The notes below the pieces were generated by a model. That model was given only the letters and a program-made list of their open reading frames with translations, did no database searches and was not told where the DNA came from. From Arbacia lixula (taxonomy: Eukaryota; Echinodermata; Echinoidea; Arbacioida; Arbaciidae), in contig OZ022587.1 in the NCBI GenBank assembly GCA_963669155.1, positions 4,632,609 through 4,696,608 on the forward strand: a stretch of 64,000 nucleotides of DNA, written 5' to 3'. The position numbers were made by a program, and so were the translations under genes. Positions 43,568 through 56,493 of this stretch are shown here, one piece after another; the first letter of the stretch is position 1, and each line of letters starts with the position of its first letter.

Positions 43568-44859
43568 ATGGTGTCCAAGGTTCTAATCACCCTCATGGTT
43601 GTCTTCGTGGTCGCTGCCACGGCCTTCGACTTCGAAGATGAGGAGGACTTCGACGTGGAGTTCGTCAAGAGGGACCCGATGATGTCTGAGTACCTGATCG
43701 CCTCCAAGAGGGGAAAGACCCTGAAGAAGTACAAGGGTATGTTTGTCTGTTGTTTGTCCGCGTGCTATGTCTGTACTTTTGTCTGTCTGTCTGTCTGTAT
43801 GGATGTTTGGCTAACAGATGTTCAGTGATATTCCACCCATGTCTCTTTGTTTCTTGCGATATATGACTCTCTCCATGTATCTCCTATCCGTCTCCCCCTC
43901 TCATTTTCCCCATCACAATATCTCTCCATATCCGCCCTCTCAATTAATTTTCTCTCTTCCAACCACTTTGCCCACTCATCTCAATATCTCCCCCCCCCCT
44001 CTCTTTCTCTCCTCTTTTTGTATTCCATTCTCTCACTCTCTATTATAAATTAACTTTAAAACTTTGTATTGCAAGATCAGTAAAGTTATAACTCGTAGTC
44101 GTATAATAAATGTCTCCTTTTGAAGCAAATGAGACTAATTAGCGGACCGTTATAGTAGCATAATGTAAAAGAAAAAGGCGGACAAATCGGATGGTAAACA
44201 TGATATAATAGTAACTTACATATTTCCATCTTCTTTTTGCATCTCAATTTCTGCAGCTTGTGACAACATGGCCCACTGCTGGTGCAGCCGACGAACAGGC
44301 AAGCCGGTGTACTGCGGAGGTGAGTCGTACCACTGACATACTAAAAACGCATAGATCGCTCACGAGAGCAGCGATTGTGTGTGTCACCTGCATCTGCCAT
44401 TTTCTTACGTCCTTCGTGTCCTTAATCATGTTTATGATTAAAGGAACGTCTCGCCATGATGTAGGGTTGTATCTATGGGGACACATTAGGTGAACAGATG
44501 GTCAATATTTTTTTTGCAAAATCCCCCATATTGTTATATAGAATTATTCATGTTAACAAAATATGCAATCCATACCCCTGTTATTTTAACTGGTACATTA
44601 AAGGAAGACAGCCGATGCATGCCTGCGACGTAGACTTTGAATACAGCATTAAAAATATTCTTTGTTTGATTGTTTACTGTAGTGGATAGATGATGGATGA
44701 TTGTGTTATGGTTGCCGCCTATGGTCGCCAACTTTTGGCTGCAATACGTTGCTCGCTGTTTAAAGAAACAGTTTTGTGATAGCAATAGCATTTCACATAA
44801 ATACATTTGCTCGTTTATCAATCTCCAAACCAGGACAAGGTGACGGTGCCAACATGTAA
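43568..44859 (+). CDS. secreted cysteine-rich peptide, copy 1
   Basis: Coding exons 43568-43736, 44257-44319 and 44834-44859 join in phase 1 to give 85 residues. The leader MVSKVLITLMVVFVVAATAF is a signal peptide; an acidic pro-piece (DFEDEEDFDVEFVKR) ends in a dibasic site; the mature part starts DPMMSEYLIASKRGK, is lysine-rich and holds four cysteines in the pattern C-x5-C-x-C-x9-C (CDNMAHCWCSRRTGKPVYC), ending GQGDGANM. Calculated net charge of the mature part is about +5. Signal peptide, acidic pro-region and cationic disulfide-bonded product are the plan of many antimicrobial peptides, including echinoderm ones, but no named family was recognised. A peptide hormone or other secreted factor is also possible. 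The acceptor CCTTGCAG falls five bases before the ATG, fixing the start. Confidence 0.75.
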
Positions 44860-44938
44860 CACGCTTGACCGAATGAAGGACTGCCCGAGAACTGATGAAA
44901 CCTGCCGAAATTCAACGATTCACAATTCAACCGCATGA
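44834..44938 (+). other. alternative open frame in the last exon, gene 1
   Basis: Read from the first base after the acceptor, this frame runs 34 codons to TGA: DKVTVPTCNTLDRMKDCPRT then DETCRNSTIHNSTA. It has three cysteines. Exon 3 leaves phase 1, so the plain splice does not enter this frame. It is kept open in all four copies. Confidence 0.4.
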
Positions 44939-45236
44939 GGAGTTTGTCAGAACATGGCACGAACAAACTTTGCCCAATATTAGATGTGACGTCACAATCT
45001 ATCATGACCCTTTGAGATAATTATTTTTCTTGTCCATTGGTCCACGACAATGTGAAAATGCTGGTTGTAAGATTTTGAATTATAATCAGATGATTAAAAT
45101 CCCAGAGCAATGCAAAATATTCACAGTCGTTTTAACTGAGTTGTTATGTTATTTGCAAGCATGACAGAGTAACGTCCAGACAATTGACGAGCACGATTGT
45201 ACGAGTGAGAAAGTGGGTAGGGGTGGAGGGATAAAA

Positions 45237-45314
45237 CAGACAGAAAGAGAGAGCAAGAAAGAGAGAGAGAAAGAGAGAAAGAGAGGGAGAGAAAGAGAAA
45301 GAGAGAAAGAGAGA

Positions 45315-45362
<48 letters not shown>

Positions 45363-45395
45363 GTGAGAGAGCGAGAGAGAGAGATGGTACAACCA
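45237..45395. repeat. (GA)n microsatellite downstream of peptide gene 1
   Basis: About 160 bases of GA repeats, complementary in polarity to the CT tract upstream of the gene. Confidence 0.85.
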
Positions 45396-45763
45396 TGAGA
45401 ATGTTTAAAAGTGGGAGAACGCGATAATAAGCGAGAGATTGGCGTACAGAGGGAGAGCATGAAACAAAAAAGAAATGAACAAAGAGAACAGAGATGGAGA
45501 GAAAAAGCAAGAGAGATAGAGAGACAGCTAGATATAGAAGGTTCATGATTAAAGTATTATTTAAATAGACATGTTCAAGACGTCTTTGAACAGTTTAGTT
45601 TCATTTATTTTAATTTATACAAGTGTCGATTATTAAAAGTGTGAACATACCAGATCCTGAATACAAAAGCACACATTTACGATTACGTTTGTTATCATAG
45701 TGAAAGAAGACATGAAGACATACTGATACATGCATATCACACACAGGAATAAAATGGTGGACT

Positions 45764-45924
45764 GGGCTCCGTAACATAAAGGTTTTTGCGATCAATTCCA
45801 AATTTGAAAGACGAGTTCTGATTGGTTACTGGTCAGCCTTTTGAACAAAAAGTGCATGTAACAATGCAGTTGATTGGCCATTGCCATTTTGCGATTGATT
45901 GCAAACCTTTGTGTTACGGGGCCC
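45764..45924. mobile_element. foldback MITE, copy in unit 1
   Basis: GGGCTCCGTAACATAAAGG at the left is matched inverted by CCTTTGTGTTACGGGGCCC at the right, with further pairing inside (GCGATCAATT/GATTGATTGC). The positional copy in unit 2 is at 53282-53440, so it was present before the unit duplicated. Confidence 0.7.
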
Positions 45925-46079
45925 TGGTTGCCATTAAACATGGTATATCACATGAAAGAGGATGGAGAGAGTGGTGAACTTATGCAAAGTTAAACCTCAG
46001 AGTTGTTTCAATCGGGATGCACTACACGAGACAGGCCCCCTATAGAAACCACTGGTAAATGTACATGAATAAATGAGAA

Positions 46080-47135
46080 GACTATAATGTAAATATACAA
46101 ATGATGCACAGGTTTGAGTGGGTCCATAGGAATTGTGTTCACAAGGTACCTCTGAATTGCCTGAACCCACGAGGCGAAGCCGCTTTGGTTTCGGGCTAAA
46201 TCAGAGGTAACGAGTGTACACAATCCTACTGACCCACGAAATAAACCTGTGCATCATCTGTTTTATAGAATAGGCCCCAAAATCTGATAAAAAGGGTAAA
46301 ATCTCCATTAATATCATTTACAGGAGGCATGGCCTGCCATGCGTCGGTAATTACCGATGCATGGCCAGAATTACCGACGCATGGCTGTGATTGACCAATC
46401 AGATTGCAGAGATCCATTTTCATCATCAATCATCATCTATGATTGGAAAATCTGTCAAGACTAAAATTGTTGCCTTCTTTCACGTTGACAAGTGTCCAAA
46501 TAACACAGCTACAAATATAACATGATTTTCTCCATACAACATGTCAAGTGGAGAAATAGAGTCTTTATGTTCAGAACTACCAAGTTCATCAAGCTTTGAT
46601 TTGATAACAACCACTTCATATCAGGAAAGGCAGATTTACTGCAATTTACTGCGATTGTACAGAGTGGCGTCGAGTGCCCAAAAGAATGTATTCGTAATGT
46701 ACAGTGTACATGCTCTAGTAGGCAACTCACCGGAGCACAGACTCTTACAGTGCTGCGACAACGTAGAATTCAGACCTGAGTTTGTCCACTTCTCCGTTAG
46801 AAATATCTTCCAAATTTACGTGTTTCACTCCTGCAGAGCGCTTGAATGTAGAAAATGAGTGTTCGATGCTTTAGGATAAATTTATATTTACTGACAACGT
46901 CTGAATCGTCCAAAACTTGTTTCAATTCTTCACCTAATTTTATTGAAGTTTCTCGAGTTTCGTGGGTGCCGCCATTTACGTAAACAATATCGGTATCGAT
47001 CATACCAAATCTCGATATCGATCATATTAATTCTCGGTATCGCGATATCGTGTTGATGCCAGTAAAAAACAATGCATGGTAAATTACGGGTAATTAAGCA
47101 ATCAGATTGCAGAGATTTTGATACCCATTCTATAA
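46080..47135. mobile_element. insert specific to unit 1, with a palindrome
   Basis: Unit 2 reads straight through at the corresponding point (near 53590), so about 1.05 kb was inserted here. The left part, 46103-46255, folds back (GATGCACAGGTTT.../...AAACCTGTGCATC). Sequence such as CAATCAGATTGCAGAGAT occurs near both ends. Related sequence lies at 63530-63720. The open frames inside it match nothing recognised. Confidence 0.5.
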
Positions 47136-48470
47136 CTCCTTATTTTTGCATAATCAGCCCGTCGGAAGAAGATATTTTGGTACATGTAAGGAAGTATGAA
47201 TCAAGTGTGGACCAAGCTTGTACAGCGTAAAGTGGACATGTACTAAAAATTGTCCAAGGGAAGTGGTTTGTTTTGTAGCGTTGAACGATCGGAATGCACG
47301 CTGTGAAGTCATTTCGCAGAACGAAAGGTTAGTCCGTATTTGCATACCTTATTTTGTACAGGAAGCTGTGAGTCTTTTTGAAGTAATAAAAAATAAATTG
47401 CATAGTTTTGGGAATCGCGCGATCACTCGAAACATTACGCCAAGTTCCGTTGTGCGCTGTGTACGCGCATTCGGGCTGATAACATGCGTCTGGAACCTAG
47501 ACTATCTAGGAGTGGAAGTTGGTCTCGAAGAGAATTTCCTTTTTGTGATAAAATACTGTTACATGTATGGAAGGGGGCTTAGAAGCATCTTATAATAAAA
47601 ACCTTGATACTTATGTCTTTTAACATTTTCTCTTCATTTTCTCAATCTTGATCTTTTTCTTGCTCATCTTTCTCCTTATTCGTTTTCTGTTTTGTTCTCA
47701 AATCAAATACAAAACCCAGTGATTGGAAGGTAATTAGAGTACTTAATTACTTTTTCAAAATTTGTAGAAAAGTGTATGCAAAAATTCCGTCTGAAATGAC
47801 AAAGAATTCACGCAGAAGCATGTGATAACAAAACTAAAAGAAAAAAGAGAGTACATCAATAAATTAAAGTAACACCATAAGCTTGAGAGCACTTAAAAGG
47901 TTTAATGACAATTTGTGACTTGGAATTTTACCCTCAAAGTTGTTTCACTCGGCACAACACGAGATAGGCTCCCCATCGAAATCAATGGGAAATGTACATG
48001 ATTAAATGAAATGATTTAGAACTTCGCTTACTTTTTGTGTGTGCATAATCGGCCCGTCAAGAGTGTTTATAGCTGGTTAAATGTCTATAGCAAAGATCAT
48101 GTCTTGAAGGTAGTGAGTTCCATCTTAAGATCTGATGAATTTCGTGACTAGAAGTATGCCGGTGTGCACTTATCTCTACAATTACTCTACCAGCTCTGTT
48201 CTGCAACTTTTGTAATTGATCGATAGATCCGCGTAGTTAAACAAGGGAAGAATAACTTATCAATGAATAATCTTTAGACTGCTAGCATGTAGGTAATGAC
48301 AAACACGGATTGACGCATTAACCACATTGCTAGTATTAGTGCACACATTGTCAACAAATACGGTATTTACGTTTGGATTCTAATTTATTGTATTGGACAG
48401 CAAGCAGAAAATAAGCAAATCAGATCAACTCAAATCATATCAAAAATTTTACAATACAAGCTTATTGACG
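47136..48470. other. noncoding remainder of unit 1
   Basis: This matches 53600-54970 in unit 2 along its length. No gene is supported. The next unit starts near 48474 with the phrase GGCCTGTTACAC. Confidence 0.5.
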
Positions 48471-48607
48471 TTCAATGGCCTGTTACACATCAAACAAGAT
48501 AAGCGCCAATCTCAGACTAGGCAAATTGAGGAAAATTGATACGATGCGCACGTTCTTCGTACGTGTCAAGCACAATTTGTCCATAGTCCTCATATTCCAC
48601 CTCCCTA

Positions 48608-48859
48608 CTCTCTCTCTCTCTCTCTCTCTCCGCTTTCTTTCTCTCTCTCTCTCTCCGCTTTCTTTCTCTCTCTCTCTCTCTCCGCTTTCTTTCTCTCTCT
48701 CTCTTTCTCTTTCAGCCCCCTTCTCATTCTCTCCCATAACAAAGTTTTCTGGTCTCGCCTCTATTTTTACACTTCTTGCTTGACCACGCATAACACCACA
48801 GCCCACTCACAGTGTGGTAGTTCAATCAAACACACGAAACAAACTCTCCCCACTCCGCT

Positions 48860-48896
<37 letters not shown>

Positions 48897-48908
48897 TCTC
48901 CCTCTCCC

Positions 48909-48961
<53 letters not shown>

Positions 48962-49005
48962 TCTCTCTCTCCATCTCCCCCCTCTCTCTCTCTCCGCTCT
49001 TTCTC
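48608..49005. repeat. (CT)n tracts upstream of peptide gene 2
   Basis: Two CT blocks, 48608-48716 and 48864-49005, are each followed by the phrase CTTGACCACGCATAACA. Thus the upstream repeat block is doubled in this unit as in unit 3. Confidence 0.85.
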
Positions 49006-49397
49006 TCATTACAAACTCTTCTGGGTCTTTATGTTCACATTTCTCGCTTGACCACGCATAACATCACAGCCACGTACAGAGCGGCGGTTTAATCAAACAC
49101 ACGAAACAAACAAGGACTGATCCCTTATCACCAAGGGTCATCATTTTGCTCATCTTCATGATATTGACGCGATTAAGACATACTAAGTCCACTTTACCAG
49201 ACATGATATGCTCCATTTACCCTCTTATTACTATCAAAGTGAATATGTGTTGGTAATAAATCAGTGTACTTTTAAGGGTCAACAAAACGCTCTCCGGTCA
49301 AATCTTATTTCAATTTAATGTTCATGTCAATATCCTATATTTCCACATTCTAGAGCAGTCAACCATGATAAATATGAAGCACAAAGAGAGGAAAGTG

Positions 49398-49405
49398 TAT
49401 ATAAG
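49398..49405 (+). promoter_or_regulatory. TATA box of peptide gene 2
   Basis: TATATAAG in the same context as gene 1. The noncoding first exon ends at 49498 before GTAAGT. Confidence 0.8.
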
Positions 49406-50129
49406 GCCAGGTTTTGAGGTGATATGCCATCTTCCAGGACAGACAGAGCATCCTTGAGCTTCAGACTTCATCCTCTGCAACAACCCACCTCTACAATCGT
49501 AAGTCACTGGTATATTATTTTTTAAATACCGCTCGTGTATTAACGCATGCACAATGTGTATCATTTTTATTAAGAGAAGCATCAATTCAGCATCTCTGTT
49601 TTGTAGCGAGAAACATGAAAATGTGTTGAATCATTTTAACTGGCTTGTTTAGAGCAGTGAATATCGTTGTCTATTTTCGCCATCTTATTCATTTTCATGA
49701 TTCCACTGGACCAGCAGGCCTAATGATAGTTACCCGAAATGCTTATGGTATATGGTGCAAATGAATCGCCATTTTTATGTATCATAAACGACTCAAAATG
49801 GTACATGAACTAACGTATACACTGGTATACAGCTTTCGTCTTGCATTTGATATCGTTCTGTATATAGACATGTAGATAATGAACCTTGTAAAGTTGTGTA
49901 TTGCATTTCTCGAATAAAGACAGTTATGACATGGCTACAAATATTTATATAAAACGAATCACTTTTTTAAAATAAAATAACAACCCGGAAAAAGCATAAC
50001 ATTTCTAAAAGATTCATGGAACAGTGAAAGATCAGGAGCTAAAATAAGATTATAACTTATCAATATTTGAAACAATAGCCGTTCATGATGTTTAAGCTTC
50101 GTCTCTTCCATCTCATCCTTGCAGCCAAC

Positions 50130-52343
50130 ATGGTGTCCAAGGTTCTAATCACCCTCATGGTCGTCTTCGTGGTCGCTGCCACGGCCTTCGACTTCGAAGA
50201 TGAGGAAGACTTCGACGTGGAGTTCGTCAAGAGGGACCCGATGATGTCTGAGTATCTGATCGCCTCCAAGAGGGGAAAGACCCTGAAGAAGTACAAGGGT
50301 ATGTTTGTCTGTCTGTTGTTTGTCAGCGTGCTATGTCTGTACTCTGTACTTTTGTCTGTTTGTCTGTCTGTATGGATGTTTGGCTAACAGATGTTCAGTG
50401 ATATTCCACCCATGTCTCTTTGTTTCTCGCGATATATGACTCTCTCCATGTATCTCCTATCAGTCTCCCTCTCTCATTTTCCCCATCTCAATATCTCTCC
50501 ATATCCACCCTCTCAATTAACTTCCTCTCTTCCAACCACTTTGCCCACCCCTCTCAATATCTCCCCCCTCTCTTTCTTTCCTCTTTTTATCTTCCATTCT
50601 CTCACTCTCTATTATAAATTAACTTTAAAACTTTGTATTGCAAGATCAGTAAAGTTATAACTCATAGTCGTATAATAAATGTCTCCTTTTGAAGCAAATG
50701 AGACTAATTAGCCGACCGTTATAGTAGCATAGTGTAAAAGAAAAAGGCGGACAAATCGGATGGTAAACATGATATAATAGTAAGCAAATAATCAACGTCG
50801 GTGAAGGTAATGGGACGAAATATCACTTCCGAGGCGATCTGGATGTAGCTATCTTTCCGAAGCTTTTAGCTGAGGAAAGATAGCGTATACATTCAGATCG
50901 CCGAGGAAGTGATATTTCGTCTCATTGCCTGAAACCAAAAGTTGATTATTTGCTTTATATTCCACATCTGATACCAACAATCTATAAAATAAATGACAAT
51001 TTAACGTACAAAAGCATTCGTGTCAGTGCGGCTACATATTCACGCGACGCTCCGAAACCCGGAAGCAAATTGACTTTGTGCACGTAATTGCTATATAGAC
51101 TCTACAAATTCCAACGAACACAATGACATGTTGATGCTAATTTGTAAGATTTTGACGGAAAAGCAAGAAGTAATCAAAATTCTCTTACCTGTGCGGTATC
51201 GGTGAGAACATAGATCCTCCGAGAATACTCTTCATAATTGTAATTGATTACAGGCAAGTGAAATTCTAGGTCAATTTTGGTACGATGTGGTAGAGAATTG
51301 CACACTTGCTTTGGTGAAATACTGTGTGGGCCTGGGGGAAATGGAAGGCTTGCACTGCTTTGTACGTACGCGCGCGGCGCAGCGCGCTATAACCAAAAAT
51401 TTTAATTTCCGCGCGCGCACCGCGGTGTCGTCTGCGCCGATAGTCCGAGCTACGCACTTTTATTTCGCGCGTACTCAAAATATTGATCACGCGTTAGGAT
51501 TGTGAGGAGTGAAGAGATCAGCGAAACCAAAAAGTACTATCACCTAGAGTGTAACGAACTTTCCTTCTCAAAAAAGTACTATCACCTACAGTGTAACGAA
51601 CTTTTCTGCTCAGGTGATCAGATGGGAAAAACTACGCTTCATCACGTGATCAACTATTGACCAATCATATAGCAACATTCTTAGTATGTGGAATATAATA
51701 ACTTATATATTTCCATCTTCTGTTTCCATCTCAATTTCTGCAGCTTGTGACAACATGGCCCACTGCTGGTGCAGCCGACGAACAGGCAAGCCGGTGTACT
51801 GCGGAGGTGAGTCGCACCACTGACATACTAAAAAGGCATAGATCGCTCACGAGAGCAGCGATGTGTCACCTGCATCTGCCATTTTCTTACGTCCATCGTG
51901 TCCTTTGTCATGTTTATGATTAAAGGAACGCCTCGCCATGATGTAGGGTTGTATCTGTGGGGACACATTAGGTGAACAGATGGTCAATATTTTTTTTAGC
52001 AAAATCCCCCATATTGTTATACAGAATTATTCATAATACCAAAATATGCAATCCATACTCCTGTTATCTTTGCTGGTACATCAACGGTAGACAGACGATA
52101 CTTGCCGATGACGTAAACTTTGAATACAGCATTAAAAATATTCTTTGTTCGATTATTTACTGCACTGGATAAATGATGGATGATTGTGTCATGGTTGCCG
52201 CCCATGGTCGCCAACTTTTGGCTGCAATACGTTGCTCGCTGTTTAAAGAAACAGTTTTTGTGATAGCAATAGCATTTCACATAAATAAATTTGCTCGTTT
52301 ATCCATCTCAAAACCAGGACAAGGAGACGGTGCCAACATGTAA
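50130..52343 (+). CDS. secreted cysteine-rich peptide, copy 2
   Basis: Coding exons 50130-50298, 51744-51806 and 52318-52343 give an 85-residue product identical to copy 1. The leader exon differs from copy 1 at three bases, all in third positions and silent; the cysteine exon is base-identical. Intron 2 is about 900 bases longer because of a foldback insert. The last exon again has the second frame (to 52422) with cysteines in the same places. Signal peptide, KR site and C-x5-C-x-C-x9-C core are as in copy 1, so the two genes should make the same peptide, perhaps differing in regulation or dose. Confidence 0.75.
50783..51698. mobile_element. composite foldback insert in intron 2 of gene 2
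   Basis: The left part (50783-50954) is a palindrome with arms of about 75 bases that start AGCAAATAATCAAC and end GTTGATTATTTGCT. The right part (50955-51698) has 13-bp terminal inverted repeats TTATATTCCACAT/ATGTGGAATATAA. An island rich in CGCG lies at 51367-51425. Units 1 and 3 lack it. No transposase is present. Confidence 0.6.
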
Positions 52344-52422
52344 GACGCTTGGCCGAATGGAGGACTGCCCAAGAACTGACGAAGCCTGCCGAAATTCAAC
52401 GATTCACGATTCAACCGCATAA
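52318..52422 (+). other. alternative open frame in the last exon, gene 2
   Basis: The frame reads DKETVPTCKTLGRMEDCPRT then DEACRNSTIHDSTA to TAA. Same length and cysteine positions as in gene 1. Confidence 0.4.
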
Positions 52423-52725
52423 GGAGTTTGTCCGAACATGGCACGAATAAACTCTGCCCAATATTAGATGTGACGTCACAATCTATCATGTTCCTTTGAG
52501 ATAATTATTTTTCTTGTCCATTGGTCCACGACAATGTGAAAATGCTGATTGTAAAATTTTGAATTATGATCAGATGATTAAAATCCCAGAGCAATACAAA
52601 ATATACACAGTCGTTTTAACTGAGTTGTTATATTATTTGCAAAGCATGGCAGAGTAACGTCTAGACAATTGACGAGCACGATTGTACGAGTGAGAAAGTG
52701 GGTAGGGTTGGAGGGTTGAAACAGA

Positions 52726-52739
52726 CAGAAAGAGAGAGC

Positions 52740-52794
<55 letters not shown>

Positions 52795-52882
52795 AGAGAG
52801 AACGAGTGAGAGAGAACGAGTGAGAGAGAACGAGTGAGAGAGAACGAGTGAGAGAGAACGAGTGAGAGAGAAAGAGAGAGAT
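52726..52882. repeat. (GA)n microsatellite downstream of peptide gene 2
   Basis: GA repeats with a higher-order GAGAGAGAACGAGT unit repeated about five times at 52795-52870, which unit 1 does not show to that extent. Confidence 0.85.
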
Positions 52883-53281
52883 GATACAACCATGAGAATG
52901 TTTAAAAGTGGGAGAACGCGATAATGAGCGAGAGATTGGCGTACAGAAGGAGAGCATGAAACAAGAAAGAAAGGAACAAAGAGAACAGAGATGGAGAGAA
53001 AAAGCAAGAGAGATAGAGAGACAGCGAGATATAGAAGGTTCATGATTAAAGTATTATTTAAATAGACATGTTCAAGACGTCTTTGAGTTTCATTTCATTT
53101 ATGTTAATTTATAAAAGTGGACCCTCTTTCCAAAAAGCCATGTGTGGATTATTGAAAGTATAAACATACGAGATCCTGAATACAAATCACACATTTACGA
53201 TTACGTGTGTTATTATATTGAAAGAAGACATGAAGACATACTGATACATGCATATCACACACAGGAATAAAATGGTGTACT

Positions 53282-53440
53282 GGGCTCCGTAACATAAAGG
53301 TTTGCGATCAATTCCAAATTTGAAAGACGAATTCTGATTGGTTACTGGTCAGCCTTTTGAACAAAAAGTGCATGTAACAATGCAGTTGATTGGCCATTGC
53401 CATTTTGCGATTGATTGCAAACCTTTATGTTACGTGGCCC
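53282..53440. mobile_element. foldback MITE, copy in unit 2
   Basis: Positional counterpart of the element at 45764-45924, with a few base changes. Confidence 0.7.
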
Positions 53441-54975
53441 TGGTTGCCATTAAACAGGGTATATCACATGAAAGAGGATGGAGAGAGTGGTGAGCTTGTG
53501 CAAAGTTATCCCTCAAAGTTGATTCAATCGGGATGCACGACACAAGATAGGCTCCCCATAGAAACTACTGGTAAATGTTCGTGAATAAATGACATGATTA
53601 GAATTTCAACTCCTTTTTTTGCATAATCAGCCCGTCGGAAGAAGATATTTTGGTACGTGTAAGGATGTATGAATCAAGTGTGAACCAAGCTTGTACAGCG
53701 TAAAGTGTACATATACTAAAAATTGTCCAAGGGAAGTGGTTTGTATTATAACGTTGAACGATCGGAACGCACGCTGTAAATTCATTTCGTAGAACGAAAG
53801 TTTTAAAGTACGTAGTCTGTATTTGCATACTTTATTTTGTACAAAAGGCTGTGAATCTTTTGAAGTAATAAAAAATTAATGGCATAGTTTAATGAATCGC
53901 GCGATCACTCGAAACATTACGCCAAGTTCCGTCGTGCGATGTGCGGGCTGATAACATGCGTCTGGAACCTTAGACTATCTAGGAGTGGAAGGTCTCGAAG
54001 GGAATCTCCTTTTTGTGATAAAATACTGTTACATGTAAGAGGAAGAGAGGAAGAGGGGCTTAGAAGCATCTTATATAAAAAAAAAATTAAAAAAAAAGCC
54101 TCGATACATAATCTTTTAACATTTTCTCTTCATTTTCTCAATCTTGATCCTTTTTCTTGCTAATCTTTCTCCTAATTCGTTTTTTGTTTTGTTCTCAAAA
54201 CAAATACAAATACAGTGATTGGAATGTAATCAGAGTAGTAAATTACTTTTTTTCAAAATTTGTAGAAAAGTGTATGCAAAAATTGTGTCTAAAATGACGA
54301 AGACTGTATGCGGAAGCATGTGATAACAAAACTAGAAGAAAAAAGAGAGTACATAAATAAATTAAAGTAACAACATAAGAATGAGAGCACTTGAAAAGTT
54401 TAATGACAATTTGTGACTTGGAATTTTACCCTCAAAGTTGTTTCACTCGGCGTGCACTACACGAGATGCACTCCTCATCGAAATCAATGGGAAATGTACA
54501 TGATTAAATGAAATGATTTAGAACTTCGCTTACTTTTTGGATGTGCATAATCGGCCCGTCAAGAGTGTTTATTACTGGTTAAATGTCTATAGCAAAGATC
54601 ATGTCTAAAAAAATAGTAACTCCCATCTTAAGATCTGATGAATTTCGTGACTAGAAGTATGCTGGTATGGACTTATCTCTACAATTACTCTACCAGCTCT
54701 GTTTTGTAACTTTTGTAATTGATCGATAGATCCGCGTAGTTAAACAAGGGAAGAATAACTTATCAATGAATAATCTTTAGACTGCTAGCATGTAGGTAAT
54801 GATGAACACTGCTTGACGCATTAACCACATTGCTCGTCTTAGTGCACACATTGTCAACACATACATGTATTTACCGTTGGATTCTCATTTATTGTATTGG
54901 AAAGCAAGCAGAAAATAAACAAATCAGATCAACTGAAATCATATAAAAAATGTACAATACAAGCTTATTGACGCT
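53441..54975. other. noncoding remainder of unit 2
   Basis: Aligns with unit 1 downstream sequence without the 1-kb insert. No gene seen. Confidence 0.5.
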
Positions 54976-55103
54976 CAAGGGCCTGTTACACGTGTAACAA
55001 GACAAGCGCCAATCTATGCAAAATGAGGAAAATTGATACGATGCGCACGTTCTTCGTACGTGTCAGGCACAATTTGTCCATAGTCCTCATATTCCACCTC
55101 CCT

Positions 55104-55104
55104 A

Positions 55105-55179
<75 letters not shown>

Positions 55180-55359
55180 GTCTCTCTCTGTCTCTCTGTC
55201 TCTGTCTGTCTCTCTCTCTCTTTTCTCCTTCAGCCCCCCTCTCTTTCTCTCCCATAACAAAGTCTTCTGATCTCGTCTTAATCTTCACACTTCTTGCTTG
55301 ACCACGCATAACACCACAGCCCACGCACAGTGTTGCAGTTTAATCAAACACACGAAACA

Positions 55360-55394
<35 letters not shown>

Positions 55395-55455
55395 ACTCTC
55401 TCTTTCTGTCTGTCTCTCTCTCTCCCTCTCTCCCCTCTCTCTCCGCTCTTTCTCT
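55104..55455. repeat. (CT)n tracts upstream of peptide gene 3
   Basis: CT blocks at 55104-55232 and 55363-55455, each followed by the CTTGACCACGCATA phrase. Confidence 0.85.
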
Positions 55456-55846
55456 CATTACAAACTCTTCTGGGTCTTTATGTTCACATTTCTCGCTTGA
55501 CCACGCATAGCACCACAGCCACGTAAAGAGCGGCAGTTTAATCAAACACACGAAACAAACAAGGACTGATCACTTATCACCAAGGGTCATCATTTTGCTC
55601 ATCTTCATGATATTAACGCGATTAAGACATACTAAGTTCACTTTACCAGACATGGTATGCTCCATTTACCCTCTTATTACTATCAACGTGAATATGTGTG
55701 AGTAATAAATCAGTGTGCTTTTAAGGGTCAACAAAACGCTCTCCGATCAAATCTTATTTCAATTTAATGTTCATGTCAATGTCCTATGTTTCGACTTTCT
55801 AGAGCAATGAACCGTGAGAGATGAAAAACACAAAGAGAGGAAAGTG

Positions 55847-55854
55847 TATATAAG
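55847..55854 (+). promoter_or_regulatory. TATA box of peptide gene 3
   Basis: TATATAAG in the same context as genes 1 and 2. The noncoding first exon ends at 55947 before GTAAGT. Confidence 0.8.
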
Positions 55855-56493
55855 GCCAGGTTTTGAGGTGATATGCCATCTTCCAGGACAGACAGAGCAT
55901 CCTTGAGCTTCAGATTTCATCCTCTGCAACAACTCACCTCTACAATCGTAAGTCACACGTAATTCACTCACTTACCACTCGTGTATTAACGCATGCACAG
56001 TGCGTATCATTTCAAAAACTAACATTAACTTACGATCTCCATTTTTCAGCGAGAAATATGGACAAATTGTTGTATTATTTTTTGCTGGCTTGCCCTGAAC
56101 AGAGAACTTCGCTGTTCAATTTTTACCATTTTATTCATTCTCAGGATGTCATTGGACCAGTAATCCTAACAATAGTTACCAAAAATGCTCATGGCATGTG
56201 GTACAGATTTATCATCATCGTAGTGTATCATAAACTACTCCAAATGGTACACAAACTTACTTATACAGCTGTACCCTGTTTTTTGATGTCGTTGTGTAGA
56301 CATGGATAACGAACTTTGTAAAATAATAAAGATATAATTCAAACAAGATTGATATGACTAGGCTATTATATACACTGAATCACTTCAAATAATCTGTATA
56401 GGTTAAAGCTTTGAATAAATTGACTAGTTGGACTAAACATAGCATTTTGAAAATAATAGTGGAACACTGAGCTCTCAGGAGCTAAACTAAGAC

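Noticed and set aside
44257..44319. Thyroglobulin type-1 domain in the cysteine exon
   Set aside because: Only the CWC and TGKP part resembles that domain; the rest, including its other cysteines and length, is missing.
44260..44493. Frame reading MTTWPTAGAADEQASRCTAE over the cysteine exon
   Set aside because: It is a shifted reading of exon 3. The leader exon leaves phase 1, which selects the cysteine-bearing frame, and copy 4 supports that frame by conserving it with conservative changes.
45121..45546. Long leucine/serine-rich open frames antisense to (GA)n tracts here and at 42062-42460, 48814-49092, 52633-53043, 59019-59621
   Set aside because: They are translations of CT/GA microsatellites; such repeats have no stop codons in several frames and the frames do not match across units.
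46541..46858. 105-residue frame in the unit 1 insert as a gene
   Set aside because: No recognised domain, no splice context, and it lies in an insert absent from unit 2.
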